The notes below the pieces were generated by a model. It was not told the origin of the DNA and made no database searches. It was given only the letters and a program-made list of their open reading frames with translations. This document shows positions 40,163 through 48,705 of a stretch of 64,000 nt of DNA, piece after piece; the first letter of the stretch is position 1; the number at the start of each line of letters is the position of its first letter. The stretch is taken from NCBI RefSeq assembly GCF_041080655.1, contig NZ_CP163525.1:8246001-8310000 (forward strand). Reading direction: 5' to 3'. Position numbers and translations under genes: made by a program. The DNA is from Streptomyces sp. CG4 (GTDB taxonomy: Bacteria; Actinomycetota; Actinomycetes; Streptomycetales; Streptomycetaceae).

Positions 40163-42859
40163 TCAGCGCGGGTACGACGCCTGCCGCGCGGTCCGCAGCA
40201 CCGCCACGCCGCCCGCCCGTTCCAGCAGTCCGTCCGCCACCCACGCGTCCACGACGGCTCCGACCCGCGCGAGCAGCGCCCCCTTGCTCCGGAAGGGTGC
40301 TCCGGCCCACACCGCGTCGAGGAGCGTGGTGCCGTCGGGCCGGGCGGGGTTGGCGACGCCGGAGTCGAGGCCGCCGAGGACCACCCGGGGCTCGCAGCGC
40401 CGCACGTAGGCGTGGGTGGGGTCCTCGGTCCCTTCGAGGAACGGGGCGAACGTGATGCCGTTCAGGGTGAAGTGCAGCGGGGCGCCCGGGACCGGAGTCA
40501 GGGAGGGCAGCAGGTCGCCGGAGAGCGCGGCATTGCCGTACAGGCTCACCTTCAGGTAGTCCGTGGCGGGGTCGCGGGCGACCAGGTTGACCGGGCCGAG
40601 GAACAGCGCCTGCAGGGACGGATCGTCCGGGGCCCGCTCCACCCGCAGCCGGAACGGCATGCGCACGCGTACGGTGTCGCCGTGCTGCCAGGTCCGGGCG
40701 ACCGTGAAGTACCGGCCTGGCACCGAACTCCCTTGCGCCATGCGCCCGTTGACCGTCACCCGGAATCCGTCCGTCGCCCACGCGGGCACCCGGAGCCGTA
40801 ACGCGAACCGGGCGCGGCCGCGCCCGCCGATGGTGAGGGTGCTGCCCTGGTCGTAGGGGAAGGAGGTGCGCTGGGTGACCGTGACATCCTGCTCGGCCCA
40901 GGTCAGCGTCGACGGGGTGTAGAGGTTCACATACAGGGCGCTGCCGTCGGCCGCCGTGAAGTACACCGAGTCCTGGTACTTCGTGGCGCTCTCCATGCCG
41001 GTGCCCTCGCAGCAGGTCGTGCCCTGCTTGGGGGTGTAGTCCCGGACGTGCCCCGGACCCAGCCCGATGAAGTAGGTGACGAGCGGTTTCTCGGCGTCGG
41101 GCCGGTCCTGCTTGCTGCCGAGCACCTGGTTGTACAGCGCCCGCTCGTAGTACTCCATGCAGGCCGGATCCTGCTCGTGCAGGAACAGCGCTCGGCTCAG
41201 CTTCAGCATGTTGTACGCGCAGCACGTCTCCGCCGTGGTCGCGCCGACCGTGCCCGCGATGACGTTCCGTGCCTTCCAGAACTCGCCGCTGCTGGTGCCG
41301 CCGATGGCGTACATGCGGTGCGGTACGACCATCCGCCAGAAGTTCCTCGCGGCGGCGAGGAAGCGCTCCTCGCCGGTCTTCTCGTACAGCCGGACCAGGC
41401 CCGTGAAGATCGGGATGTGCTGGTTGGCGTGGAGCCCGTCGAGCACATCGGTGTCCGCGGCGCACGCGTCGATCAGCCGGTCGAGGTCGAACAGGCGGGT
41501 CAGCGCGAGATGTTCGGGTCTGCCGGTGCGGTCGTGCAGTTCGCAGAGTGCCTCGACGATGCCGCCGTACTCGCCACTGGAGAAGATCCCCCACATGCGC
41601 TGGAGCGTGGCCGCGGGCAGCAGGGACAGCCGGGCGTGCATCCAGTCGCCCAGGCCCGAGGCGAGGTCCAGCGCCCGCGCGTCGCCCGTGGCGCAGTGGG
41701 CGTCCAGCAGGCCTTTGAGGATCTTGTGCGCGGTGTAGTACGGCGCCCACACCTTCGTGTAGTCGCTGCTCGTCATCGACTCCAGCAGGACGAACTGCGT
41801 CTCCGGGTACGCCGCGAGGAACCCCGGATGGCTCGGTCCGCCCCAGGTGCGCCGCAAGGCGGCGGTCAGGCCGCGCCCGGAGGAGTCGGCGAAGCGCGAG
41901 CCGGACTGCTCGTCGAGGCGGTATGACACCAGGTCGCCGGGCCCGGCGGCGGTCTCGGCCGCCCGTGCCCGCCGCAGCTCGGCGATCTCGTCGGCGCCGA
42001 GCACCCGTGACCAGATCTGGAACTCCGCCAGGCCGCCCGCGAACACCGGGTCGGCGGGATGGTGCGAGCGGCCCAGCCAGTGGCCAGCGAGGCCGCCCAG
42101 GTCCGCCGGGGTGAGCGTCATGGCGGTATTGCGGGCGACGGCCGTGCCGTTCACATGGAGCGTGCCGGTGCCGCCGCCGAGCGTCACGGCCAGATGGCTC
42201 CACTCGCCCAGTGGCAGCGGTGCGGTGCCGTCCAGCCCCTGCTCGCCGCCGGCGCCGGAGACGGTGACGGCGAACCGCGGTGCGCCGGCGGCGTTGCGCA
42301 CCGCGAGATACAGCCACCGGGTGGTGCCGTCGCCGAAGTCGAGGACACGGGCCCCGCTCGCGTCGTGCGTGGGCTTCACCCAGACGGACAGAGTGAGGGC
42401 GGACGCACCGTCGAGCACCCCGGCGGGCAGCTCGACGTACTGGTACGACCCGCGCAGCTGCTCGACGGCCGGGCCGAACCGGCCGCCCCTGCTCAGCACC
42501 ACCGGATCGTGCCGCAACGCCGCACGGACCTCGGCCAGCGCGCCCACCATGCCGCTGATCTTCTCCGCGAACACCTCCTCGCCCGTGCTCGCGTACGCCT
42601 GCGCCAGCATGGTGAGGAAGTGCCCGGTGTAGTGCCCGCGCAGATTGCCGTCGGCCTCCCCGTCCAGCCCCTCCCAGCCACCGGGCGCGACGGCGCCGCC
42701 CGTGTCCAGGCCCGCGGTGGCCCGGAAGACCTGGAGCAGCCGGTTCACGTCGTACCCACGGGCGTGTTCGAGCACGAGAGCCCGCTTGTCGGCGAACAGG
42801 CCCGGTCCGAGGGCCACGTCCGCGAGGGCGAACGGCCGGAGAGGGGGGTGCGGGGGCAT
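40163..42859 (-). CDS. GH127-type beta-L-arabinofuranosidase with inserted LamG domain
   Basis: The 898-residue protein has a GH127/DUF1680 (alpha/alpha)6 barrel split in two. Residues 1-120 (RGYDVNRLLQVFRATAGLDT, GHYTGHFLTMLAQAYA) and from about 330 onward (YYTAHKILKGLLDAHCATGD, ANQHIPIFTGLVRLYEKTGE) are the barrel. Between them (about 125-320) sits a concanavalin/LamG-like beta-sandwich (LTLSVWVKPTHDASGARVLD, AVTLGGGTGTLHVNGTAVAR, LAEFQIWSRVLGADEIAEL). The zinc-thiolate ligands of this family are present as ETCCAYN and TTCCEGTG (Glu-x-Cys and Cys-Cys). No signal peptide, so it should act inside the cell on imported arabinan oligomers (inference). Confidence 0.87.
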   Translation of the reverse strand: MPPHPPLRPFALADVALGPGLFADKRALVLEHARGYDVNRLLQVFRATAGLDTGGAVAPGGWEGLDGEADGNLRGHYTGHFLTMLAQAYASTGEEVFAEKISGMVGALAEVRAALRHDPVVLSRGGRFGPAVEQLRGSYQYVELPAGVLDGASALTLSVWVKPTHDASGARVLDFGDGTTRWLYLAVRNAAGAPRFAVTVSGAGGEQGLDGTAPLPLGEWSHLAVTLGGGTGTLHVNGTAVARNTAMTLTPADLGGLAGHWLGRSHHPADPVFAGGLAEFQIWSRVLGADEIAELRRARAAETAAGPGDLVSYRLDEQSGSRFADSSGRGLTAALRRTWGGPSHPGFLAAYPETQFVLLESMTSSDYTKVWAPYYTAHKILKGLLDAHCATGDARALDLASGLGDWMHARLSLLPAATLQRMWGIFSSGEYGGIVEALCELHDRTGRPEHLALTRLFDLDRLIDACAADTDVLDGLHANQHIPIFTGLVRLYEKTGEERFLAAARNFWRMVVPHRMYAIGGTSSGEFWKARNVIAGTVGATTAETCCAYNMLKLSRALFLHEQDPACMEYYERALYNQVLGSKQDRPDAEKPLVTYFIGLGPGHVRDYTPKQGTTCCEGTGMESATKYQDSVYFTAADGSALYVNLYTPSTLTWAEQDVTVTQRTSFPYDQGSTLTIGGRGRARFALRLRVPAWATDGFRVTVNGRMAQGSSVPGRYFTVARTWQHGDTVRVRMPFRLRVERAPDDPSLQALFLGPVNLVARDPATDYLKVSLYGNAALSGDLLPSLTPVPGAPLHFTLNGITFAPFLEGTEDPTHAYVRRCEPRVVLGGLDSGVANPARPDGTTLLDAVWAGAPFRSKGALLARVGAVVDAWVADGLLERAGGVAVLRTARQASYPR

Positions 42860-42985
42860 GGGGTCCTTGTTGGAGCCGCTCGGGTGTGTTCGAGTGTGTC
42901 CGGCATTTCGTATGTGGTTCGCGAAGCCGACCAGACGATAGAGAAGGGTCGAAGGGGCGTCAACAGTCCTGTCGGGTACGGATGT

Positions 42986-43013
42986 TGCCGGTCAGGTGGT
43001 GCCGGTCAGGCGG
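42986..43013 (-). repeat. 14-bp duplication spanning the HAD stop codon
   Basis: tgccggtcaggtgg (42986-42999) and tgccggtcaggcgg (43000-43013) differ by one base. The second copy contains the HAD-gene stop (43006-43008). Confidence 0.85.
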
Positions 43014-43695
43014 GTGTCCCGCGGAGCCACGCGTACGCCGACTGCGCCGTGAACTCCGGCTGGCCGCCGCGCAGCAGCAGGCCCGCGGTGGCGAACTCGG
43101 GTGCGTCGGCCTGCGCGGGCACGTACGGGATCGCGATGCAGCGCATGCCGGCCGCGTGGGCGGCGGCCGCGCCCGGTGCCGCATCCTCCAGGACCACGCA
43201 GTGCGCGGGGTCCGCGCCGAGCCGCCGGGCCGCCTCCAGGAAGACGTCGGGGGCGGGCTTGCCGTGCGGGACCTCGTCGGCCGAGACCGCCGTACGCAGG
43301 AACGCGTCCAGGCCGGTGCCCGCCAGGATCGCGTCGATGGTCTCCGGAGAGGAGCCCGAGGCGACCGCCATCGGCACGCCTTCGGCGGCCAGCAGTTCCA
43401 CGAACTTGCGCATCTCCGGATACACGCGTGTGTGGGCGCGGGCCAGTTCCAGGTAGCGCCGGTTCGTCGCGGCCAGCAGTTCGTCCAGCGGGGCGCGCAG
43501 GCCGTAGCGCTCCCGCCAGATCGCCGCCGTCTCCCGGGTGCTGATCCCGACGTAGCTCTGGTGGTCCGCCCAGGTGTAGTCGGGGACGCCGTGCTCGGCC
43601 AGGATCTGCCGGCTCGCCTTGTAGTAGTTCGGCTCGCTGTCCACCAGCGTCCCGTCGAGATCGAAGATGGCCGCGAGGGCGCCGAGCTCGCTCAT
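43006..43695 (-). CDS. HAD-superfamily hydrolase (beta-phosphoglucomutase/phosphatase type)
   Basis: The 229-residue protein has the HAD motifs: AIFDLDGTLVDSEPNYY (motif I, nucleophile Asp), AVASGSSPETID (motif II), HGKPAPDVFLEAARRLG (motif III Lys) and CVVLEDAAPGAAAAHAAGM (motif IV). A helical cap lies between I and II. It probably acts on a phosphorylated sugar, and it lies upstream of the GH127 gene on the same strand. ATG 43695 is chosen; ATG 43707 would add four residues. Confidence 0.9.
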   Translation of the reverse strand: MSELGALAAIFDLDGTLVDSEPNYYKASRQILAEHGVPDYTWADHQSYVGISTRETAAIWRERYGLRAPLDELLAATNRRYLELARAHTRVYPEMRKFVELLAAEGVPMAVASGSSPETIDAILAGTGLDAFLRTAVSADEVPHGKPAPDVFLEAARRLGADPAHCVVLEDAAPGAAAAHAAGMRCIAIPYVPAQADAPEFATAGLLLRGGQPEFTAQSAYAWLRGTPA

Positions 43696-43723
43696 GCCGT
43701 CCAGCATGCCAAGGGGCGGGCCG

Positions 43724-44200
43724 TCAGGTGCGAGCCGACCGGCCCACCGACTCCACCAGCGGCAGCAGCCGGTACGGGACGCGCTCGCGCAGCGCGACCT
43801 CGGTGCGGGTGCGCACCACGCCCGGCAGGCTGATCAGCTTCTGGATGACGTCCTCCAGATGGGCGTTGTCCCGGCCCACCACCCGGGCGAGCAGATCCCC
43901 GCCGCCCGTGATCGAGAACGCCTCCACGATCTCCGGCACGGCGGCCAGCGCGTCCCCCACGTCGTCCAGGTGGCCCTGGGTGACCTCGATGTGCACGAAC
44001 GCCAGCACCGGATGGCCGAGGGCGGAGGGGGAGAGGGAGGGGCCCGTGCCGGTGATCACCCCGTTCCGTTCCATGCGCTCCAGCCGGGCCTGGAGCGTGC
44101 CGCGGGCGACGCCGAGGATGCGGGCGTACTCGCGCACGCTGGTGCGCGGCTGCTCCAGGAGCAGCCGCAGGATGCGGGTGTCGAGTTCGTCCACGGCCAT
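43724..44200 (-). CDS. Lrp/AsnC-family transcriptional regulator
   Basis: The 158-residue protein has an N-terminal HTH (LDTRILRLLLEQPRTSVREY, ARILGVARGTLQARLERME) and a C-terminal RAM ligand-binding domain (VLAFVHIEVTQGHLDDVGDA, SITGGGDLLARVVGRDNAHL). It is divergent from the FUSC gene. Two copies of ccaatggctcagcg in the shared region, one just upstream of its start, suggest autoregulation. Two in-frame ATGs exist (44200, 44218). Confidence 0.9.
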   Translation of the reverse strand: MAVDELDTRILRLLLEQPRTSVREYARILGVARGTLQARLERMERNGVITGTGPSLSPSALGHPVLAFVHIEVTQGHLDDVGDALAAVPEIVEAFSITGGGDLLARVVGRDNAHLEDVIQKLISLPGVVRTRTEVALRERVPYRLLPLVESVGRSART

Positions 44201-44214
44201 GATGGACGACTGTA

Positions 44215-44338
44215 CCAATGGCTCAGCGGCCAGGCGTCCGGGTATGCCGTCCGACCTGGTCCGTTGGCTTTCCGGTCGGCGTGATCGCCCGCGCTCCGCT
44301 GGGCCAATGGCTCAGCGATTCGGAGCACGCTTGAGCCA
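44215..44338. promoter_or_regulatory. Putative Lrp-type operator sites in the Lrp/FUSC intergenic region
   Basis: The 14-mer ccaatggctcagcg occurs at 44215-44228 and 44304-44317. The second copy is followed by an inverted half-site: tggctcagcg (44308-44317) opposes cgcttgagcca (44328-44338). Spaced direct and inverted sites fit Lrp-type cooperative binding. Confidence 0.5.
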
Positions 44339-44430
44339 GTGACCTCGGTGATGCTCTCATGGACACGTCGATGGCGCTGCGGGTCCCCGCGGCGCCTTTT
44401 CCGTGCCGGTGTTCCCTGGGGAGGGCAGCA

Positions 44431-45921
44431 GTGCTGAAGAGGATGTTCGTGGCTCCGGACCCGGGCCGGGCGCGGTTGCGCTTCGCCGCGCGGGCCGTCC
44501 TCGGCACCGGCCTGGCGGTCGCCGTCTGTCTTCTCGCCGGACACTCCGTCGTCGGCGCGGTCACCGGTGGCCTCGCCGCGCTGCTCACCCTGTTCACCGT
44601 CGCCGACCCGACCGTGCGCGGACAGGCGGTCACCACCGCGCTGCTGCCCGCCGTGGGCGTGCCGGTGCTGGCCGCCGCGGCCGAGCTGCACGCCGTTCCC
44701 GTCGCCCGCGACCTGGCCTTCCTGGCCGTCGTCGGCGCCGGGGTGTACGCGCGCCGCTGGGGCCCGCGCGGGCACAGCCTCGGCGTGTTCGCCTTCATGA
44801 CCTTCTTCGTGGCCCAGTTCCTGCACGCCACCCCGGCGCAGCTGCCCCAGCTGTACGCCGCCGTCCTGCTGTCCGTGCTCAGCGCGGCCGTGGTGCGCTT
44901 CGGCGTGTGGTGCTACGAGCGCCGGCTGCCCCCGGCCCCCGTACCCGCCCCGCCCGCCGGACGGGGCCTGGCGCGGGTGACCACCCGGCAGGCCGTGCAG
45001 GCGACCGCGGGTGCGGGCTTCGCGCTGGTCGTGGGCCAGCTGGTGTCCGGGCAGCGCTGGTACTGGGCCGTCGGCGCCACCTGGTGGATCTTCGTCAACA
45101 CCGCCTCGCGCGGCGAGACGCTGGTCCGCGGCTTCCGCCGGGTCCTCGGCACGGTGATCGGCATCTGCCTGGGCTTCCTCGTCGCCGTACCCGTGGGCGG
45201 GGCGCCGGTCCCGACGGCCGTCCTCGTCGCCGTCGCGGTCTTCGGGATCTTCTACACGGCCGCCGTCTCCTACACCTGGATGATGCTCTGCGTGACCCTG
45301 CTCGCCGAACTGCTCTACGGCCTCCTCGGCGTCCTGAGCCCCGGCCTGCTCGCGCTGCGCGTCGCCGAGACCGGAGTGGGCGCGCTCGGCGCCGCGCTCG
45401 CCGTGCTGTTCGTCCTGCCGGTCACCACCCACGCCATCACGGACGCCTGGATCCAGCGGGCGCTGCGCTGCGTCCACGCCTGCACGGCAGAGGTCGCGGC
45501 CCGGCTCGGGGGTTCCGCGACCGCCGACCCGGCGCCGCGCGTGGCCGAACTGGAGCAGTTGCTCGGCCGGGTACGGCTTTCGGTGGCCCCGCTGGTCCAT
45601 CCGCTGAACCCGATGCCGGCCCGCAAAGCGCGCGCCCGCCGCGTCCTAGCGCTCCTCGACGACTGCGCCCGCGAGGTCCGTGGCCTGGTGGCGGTCGCCG
45701 CCGATCCCGAGGCTTCCCACGATGCCCGGCTGACCGCGGCCTGCCGGCGGGTGGAGGCCGCGGTCGAGGCGCTCACCACGAGCCGCCCGGAGCCCGTCCA
45801 CCACCCCGCCGAGCCGCCCGCCGAACCCGCGCTGGCCCACCTGTACGGCCTGGAACGAGCCCTCGCCGACTTGGCCGAGCCCCTGCGGGCTCCGTCGGGG
45901 TCGCGGTTGGTGGGGGTGTGA
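44431..45921 (+). CDS. FUSC-family (aromatic acid exporter-like) membrane protein
   Basis: The 496-residue protein has two sets of about five transmembrane helices (VLGTGLAVAVCLLAGHSVVG; AVQATAGAGFALVVGQLVSG; WMMLCVTLLAELLYGLLGVL) and a soluble helical C-terminus. The conserved FUSC segment RGETLVRGFRRVLGTVIGIC is present. Family members export aromatic acids or act as inner-membrane transporters. GTG 44431 follows ggggagggcagca; an ATG at 44359 is less likely. Control by the divergent Lrp regulator is likely. The stop codon is the first copy of a 37-bp repeat array. Confidence 0.83.
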   Translation: MLKRMFVAPDPGRARLRFAARAVLGTGLAVAVCLLAGHSVVGAVTGGLAALLTLFTVADPTVRGQAVTTALLPAVGVPVLAAAAELHAVPVARDLAFLAVVGAGVYARRWGPRGHSLGVFAFMTFFVAQFLHATPAQLPQLYAAVLLSVLSAAVVRFGVWCYERRLPPAPVPAPPAGRGLARVTTRQAVQATAGAGFALVVGQLVSGQRWYWAVGATWWIFVNTASRGETLVRGFRRVLGTVIGICLGFLVAVPVGGAPVPTAVLVAVAVFGIFYTAAVSYTWMMLCVTLLAELLYGLLGVLSPGLLALRVAETGVGALGAALAVLFVLPVTTHAITDAWIQRALRCVHACTAEVAARLGGSATADPAPRVAELEQLLGRVRLSVAPLVHPLNPMPARKARARRVLALLDDCAREVRGLVAVAADPEASHDARLTAACRRVEAAVEALTTSRPEPVHHPAEPPAEPALAHLYGLERALADLAEPLRAPSGSRLVGV

Positions 45922-46204
45922 GGTGGTGCCCGTCGGTGGGTGTGGCTGGTGGGGACGTCGGGCGGTGCCCGTCGAGGGTTGGCTGGTCGGGGTGTGAGGC
46001 GGTGCCGTCGAGGGGCGTGGCTGGTGGAGGTGTGAGGCCGTGCCCGTCGGGGGTGTGGCTGGTGGGGGTCTGAGGCGGTGCCCGTCGGGGGGCTGGTCGG
46101 GGTCCGAGGCGGGTGCCGTCGAGGGTGTGGCTGGTCGGGGTCTGGGTCAGGCACCTTCGGGACGCGGCTCGTGGGCGCCTGAGACGGGCGCCTTCGGAGG
46201 TGTG
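45906..46204 (+). repeat. Eight degenerate 37-bp tandem repeats starting inside the FUSC gene
   Basis: The unit is roughly gctggtgggggtgtgagg followed by cggtgcccgtcgagggtgtg. The first unit contains the last codons and stop of the FUSC gene (ttggtgggggtgtga, 45907-45921). Units 2-8 decay progressively away from it; several retain the ggtgtga or ggtctga stop. This fills most of the 414-base gap before the lactonase gene. Confidence 0.85.
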
Positions 46205-46267
46205 CGGCGCCGGTGCATGGGCGCGCGAGGAAAACCGGGGAAAACAATCTCGCCCCACACCCGCCCC

Positions 46268-46278
46268 TTGGTCTAGAC
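46268..46278 (+). promoter_or_regulatory. DasR-type (GntR) operator
   Basis: tggtctagacc is an exact match to the core of the DasR-responsive element consensus (actggtctagaccact). It lies 57 bases upstream of the lactonase start. Outer bases match poorly on the right side. Confidence 0.65.
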
Positions 46279-46335
46279 CGCCTTGATCGACTGCTACCGT
46301 CGGCCCCGGACGGGCTCGACCGAGAGGGGACAGCG

Positions 46336-47373
46336 GTGGCACAGGGCGGCAGGTCCGGCAGGCGCCGGGCGTTCATCGGCTCCTTCACGGCAGCGGGCGG
46401 CCCCGGCCTCGTGACCGCCGATGTCGTGCCGGAGGGCGGCGCCCTCACCCTCGGCATCGCCGTGAACGACGTACGCGACCCGTCCTACCTGGTCCTGTCG
46501 CCGGACGGCGGGACGCTCTACGCGGTCAGCGAGATCGCGGAGGGCGCCGTAGCCGCCTACCGTGTCGACGGCGACCGGCCGGAACTCGCCGGACCGACCG
46601 TGTCGGTGGACGGCAGCGGACCGACTCACCTCGGCCTGTACGCAGGGCACGTGCTGACCGCCAACTACGGCTGCGGCAGCGTCACCGCCGTACCCCTGCG
46701 GCCGGACGGCACGCTCGCCGCAAAGCCCTCCGGACGGCTCCAGCACACCGGCTCCGGCCCGCACGACCGGCGGCAGCGCGGCCCGCACGCCCATCAGGTG
46801 CAGGCCGACCCGAGCGGGCGGTGGGCCGTGAGCGTCGACCTCGGCACGGACTCGGTACGGGTCTGCACCCTCGCGGACGGCGCTCCCGCCCTGCACCGCG
46901 AGTTCGCCCTGCGCCCCGGCTCCGGCCCCCGCCATCTGGCGTTCCATCCGGACGGCGCGCACGCCTACGTCGTCAACGAACTCACCCCGACGGTGACCGT
47001 GTGCCGCTGGGACGCCGAGGCGGGCTCCCTCAGGCCGCTGACCGAGATCCCCGTGCTGCCCGGCGCCCCGGCCGGCGACGCCTATCCGTCGGGGATCGTG
47101 GTGTCGCCCGACGGCCGTTTCGTATGGACCGCGACCCGTGGCGAGGACGTCCTGTCGGTCCTCGCCGTCGAGGGCGACGGACTCCGGCTGATCGGCACGG
47201 TGCCCTGCGGCGGCCGCTGGCCACGCGCGCTCGCCGAACGCGACGGCTTCCTCTACACGGCCAACGAGCGCTCCGGGGACGTGGCGTGGTTCGCCGTCGA
47301 CGAGACGACGGGACTGCCCCGCTACGACGGCGCGGTACGGGTCCCCGCGGCCTCCTGCATCGTCTTCGGCTGA
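46336..47373 (+). CDS. Lactonase family beta-propeller protein (YkgB/Pgl type)
   Basis: The 345-residue protein is a seven-bladed propeller of the cycloisomerase-2/6-phosphogluconolactonase class: FIGSFTAAGGPGLVTADV, DPSYLVLSPDGGTLYAVSEI, GPHAHQVQADPSGRWAVSVD, GPRHLAFHPDGAHAYVVNEL and YPSGIVVSPDGRFVWTATRG. These conserved turns define the family. It may hydrolyse sugar lactones. GTG 46336 follows agagggga. The DasR-type box upstream suggests N-acetylglucosamine-linked control (inference). Its stop seeds a short repeat array. Confidence 0.88.
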   Translation: MAQGGRSGRRRAFIGSFTAAGGPGLVTADVVPEGGALTLGIAVNDVRDPSYLVLSPDGGTLYAVSEIAEGAVAAYRVDGDRPELAGPTVSVDGSGPTHLGLYAGHVLTANYGCGSVTAVPLRPDGTLAAKPSGRLQHTGSGPHDRRQRGPHAHQVQADPSGRWAVSVDLGTDSVRVCTLADGAPALHREFALRPGSGPRHLAFHPDGAHAYVVNELTPTVTVCRWDAEAGSLRPLTEIPVLPGAPAGDAYPSGIVVSPDGRFVWTATRGEDVLSVLAVEGDGLRLIGTVPCGGRWPRALAERDGFLYTANERSGDVAWFAVDETTGLPRYDGAVRVPAASCIVFG

Positions 47374-47512
47374 GGTCTTGCGCGGCGCGGCGCGGAGTCA
47401 TCGGCTGAGGCGTGGCGGTCATGGTGTGGTCGGCCGAGGTGTGGTCGGCCGAGGTCTGGCCGAGCCGGCATCGTCCGCTGTATCCCGCACGGCACGGCGT
47501 CGTCGGCTGAGG
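47363..47512 (+). repeat. Degenerate repeats seeded at the lactonase stop codon
   Basis: tcggctgagg, which contains the lactonase stop (47371-47373), recurs at 47401-47410 and 47503-47512. Between them gtgtggtcggccgag is present twice in tandem (47424-47453). Confidence 0.75.
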
Positions 47513-47520
47513 CCCCGGCA

Positions 47521-47563
47521 CGGCGGAGGGCCCGCTCCGAAGTGTGGAGCGGGCCCTCCGCCG
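47521..47563. terminator. Bidirectional hairpin terminator
   Basis: Perfect 18-bp arms (cggcggagggcccgctcc / ggagcgggccctccgccg) with a seven-base loop lie between the convergent lactonase and chelatase-like genes, 21 bases from the latter's stop. Confidence 0.9.
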
Positions 47564-47584
47564 TACGGGTGCCGTGGGCGCGGG

Positions 47585-48511
47585 TCAGCGGACCGGCATG
47601 CCCTGGGGCTGCTGGGGGGTGATGCCCAGCGCTGTCGTGTACTTGGCGAGGGCGAGCTTGCCGATCGCCGGGTACGCGCCCAGCGCCTCGGCCGTGGCAC
47701 AGCCCGCCTCCTGGGCGGCCGTCGCCAGCAGCGCCGGGTCGATCTCCGGGCCGATCAGATACGGCGCCAGGGCCAGCTGCTGCGAGCCTGAGGAACGCAG
47801 CTGCTCGGCGACGGAGGCGATCGAACCGTCCTGGTCCAGGGCCGCGGCCATCACCGGCACGGCCAGGCGCGCGGCGAGCAGCATGCCGGTGATCCCGGCC
47901 GCCTGCACCGCCTCCTCGCCCCCCACGGACGCCAGGATGATGCCGTCCGCGGCGGTGGCCACGGTGAACAGGCGCGCACGGTCGGCGCGGGCCAGACTCG
48001 CCTCGGACAGTCGCACGTGCAGCGCCTCGGCGAGCAGCGGGTGCGGACCGAGGACGTCGGTCAGATCGGCCGCGACCCGGCTGTCCATCACGGCCTGACG
48101 GATCTGCCGCAGCAGGGCACTGTCCGGACCGGCCAGCAGCGGCACGACGACGGCGACCGGGCCGTCGGGCTCCTTGACGCCTTCGAGCCCGGCGGCGACG
48201 GCCTGCTCGTAACGGGCCGCCCGCTCCTCCGCGGCCCGCGCCAGCACGGACCGAAGCGTGGGGAACTCGGCGTCGTCCCCGTCCAGGTACCCGATCCGGG
48301 CGTCCAGTCCGGGCAGCTCGGAGCGGGCGATGCTCACGACCTCCTCGGCGAGGCCGCGCGTGGCAGCGCTGGGCGCACCGGGCACCGCGAGGGCGAGCGT
48401 GGGCGCGCCCTCGGGAGCCACCAGCGGCTCCGGGCGGCGGTGCCGTCCGGGCTGGCGGGGTCGCGGCATTCGTACTGGCAGGCCGGACTCGGGTCCAGTG
48501 GGGGAGCTCAT
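47585..48511 (-). CDS. CbiX-like sirohydrochlorin chelatase family protein
   Basis: The 308-residue protein has two CbiX-type repeats: LALAVPGAPSAATRGLAEEV, VVVPLLAGPDSALLRQIRQA, and later GIILASVGGEEAVQAAG and QQLALAPYLIGPEIDPALL. The family inserts cobalt, nickel or iron into sirohydrochlorin. The usual first metal-binding His (HGS/HGT) of true chelatases is not evident in repeat one (VPGAPS), so the enzyme may be degenerate or have another role. A 26-bp dyad lies upstream. Confidence 0.7.
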   Translation of the reverse strand: MSSPTGPESGLPVRMPRPRQPGRHRRPEPLVAPEGAPTLALAVPGAPSAATRGLAEEVVSIARSELPGLDARIGYLDGDDAEFPTLRSVLARAAEERAARYEQAVAAGLEGVKEPDGPVAVVVPLLAGPDSALLRQIRQAVMDSRVAADLTDVLGPHPLLAEALHVRLSEASLARADRARLFTVATAADGIILASVGGEEAVQAAGITGMLLAARLAVPVMAAALDQDGSIASVAEQLRSSGSQQLALAPYLIGPEIDPALLATAAQEAGCATAEALGAYPAIGKLALAKYTTALGITPQQPQGMPVR

Positions 48512-48612
48512 GGCGCCGCATGTTACTGGCTTCGGGGGTTCCTCCGTTCGGGGAGGGTGCAGGTGAGCGGTTTCCGTCCGGTTTTGTCTGATGAGTTACA
48601 CGCTAAGGACAC

Positions 48613-48638
48613 ATGTTCCGGGCACGTGCCGAGCACAT
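48613..48638. promoter_or_regulatory. Interrupted palindrome upstream of the chelatase-like gene
   Basis: A dyad centred at 48625.5: ggcacgtgcc (48621-48630) flanked symmetrically by atgt (48613-48616) and acat (48635-48638). It is about 100 bases upstream of the chelatase-like start. The binding protein is unknown. Confidence 0.45.
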
Positions 48639-48681
48639 GGGGCGACAAAAGCTCCATAAGGGGGAACAGGCCGCTTTTACG

Positions 48682-48705
48682 GTGAACTCAATAGTGAACT
48701 CAATC
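48682..48705 (-). repeat. 12-bp duplication spanning the kinase-like stop codon
   Basis: gtgaactcaata (48682-48693) and gtgaactcaatc (48694-48705) are tandem. The stop codon of the kinase-like gene (48700-48702) lies in the second copy and is duplicated in the first. Confidence 0.9.

Noticed and set aside
44359..44430. Upstream ATG for the FUSC gene
   Set aside because: No ribosome site; GTG 44431 has ggggagg at proper spacing.
45906..46204. Repeat array considered as a CRISPR
   Set aside because: Units are contiguous with no spacers, are degenerate and begin inside a coding sequence; no cas genes are present.
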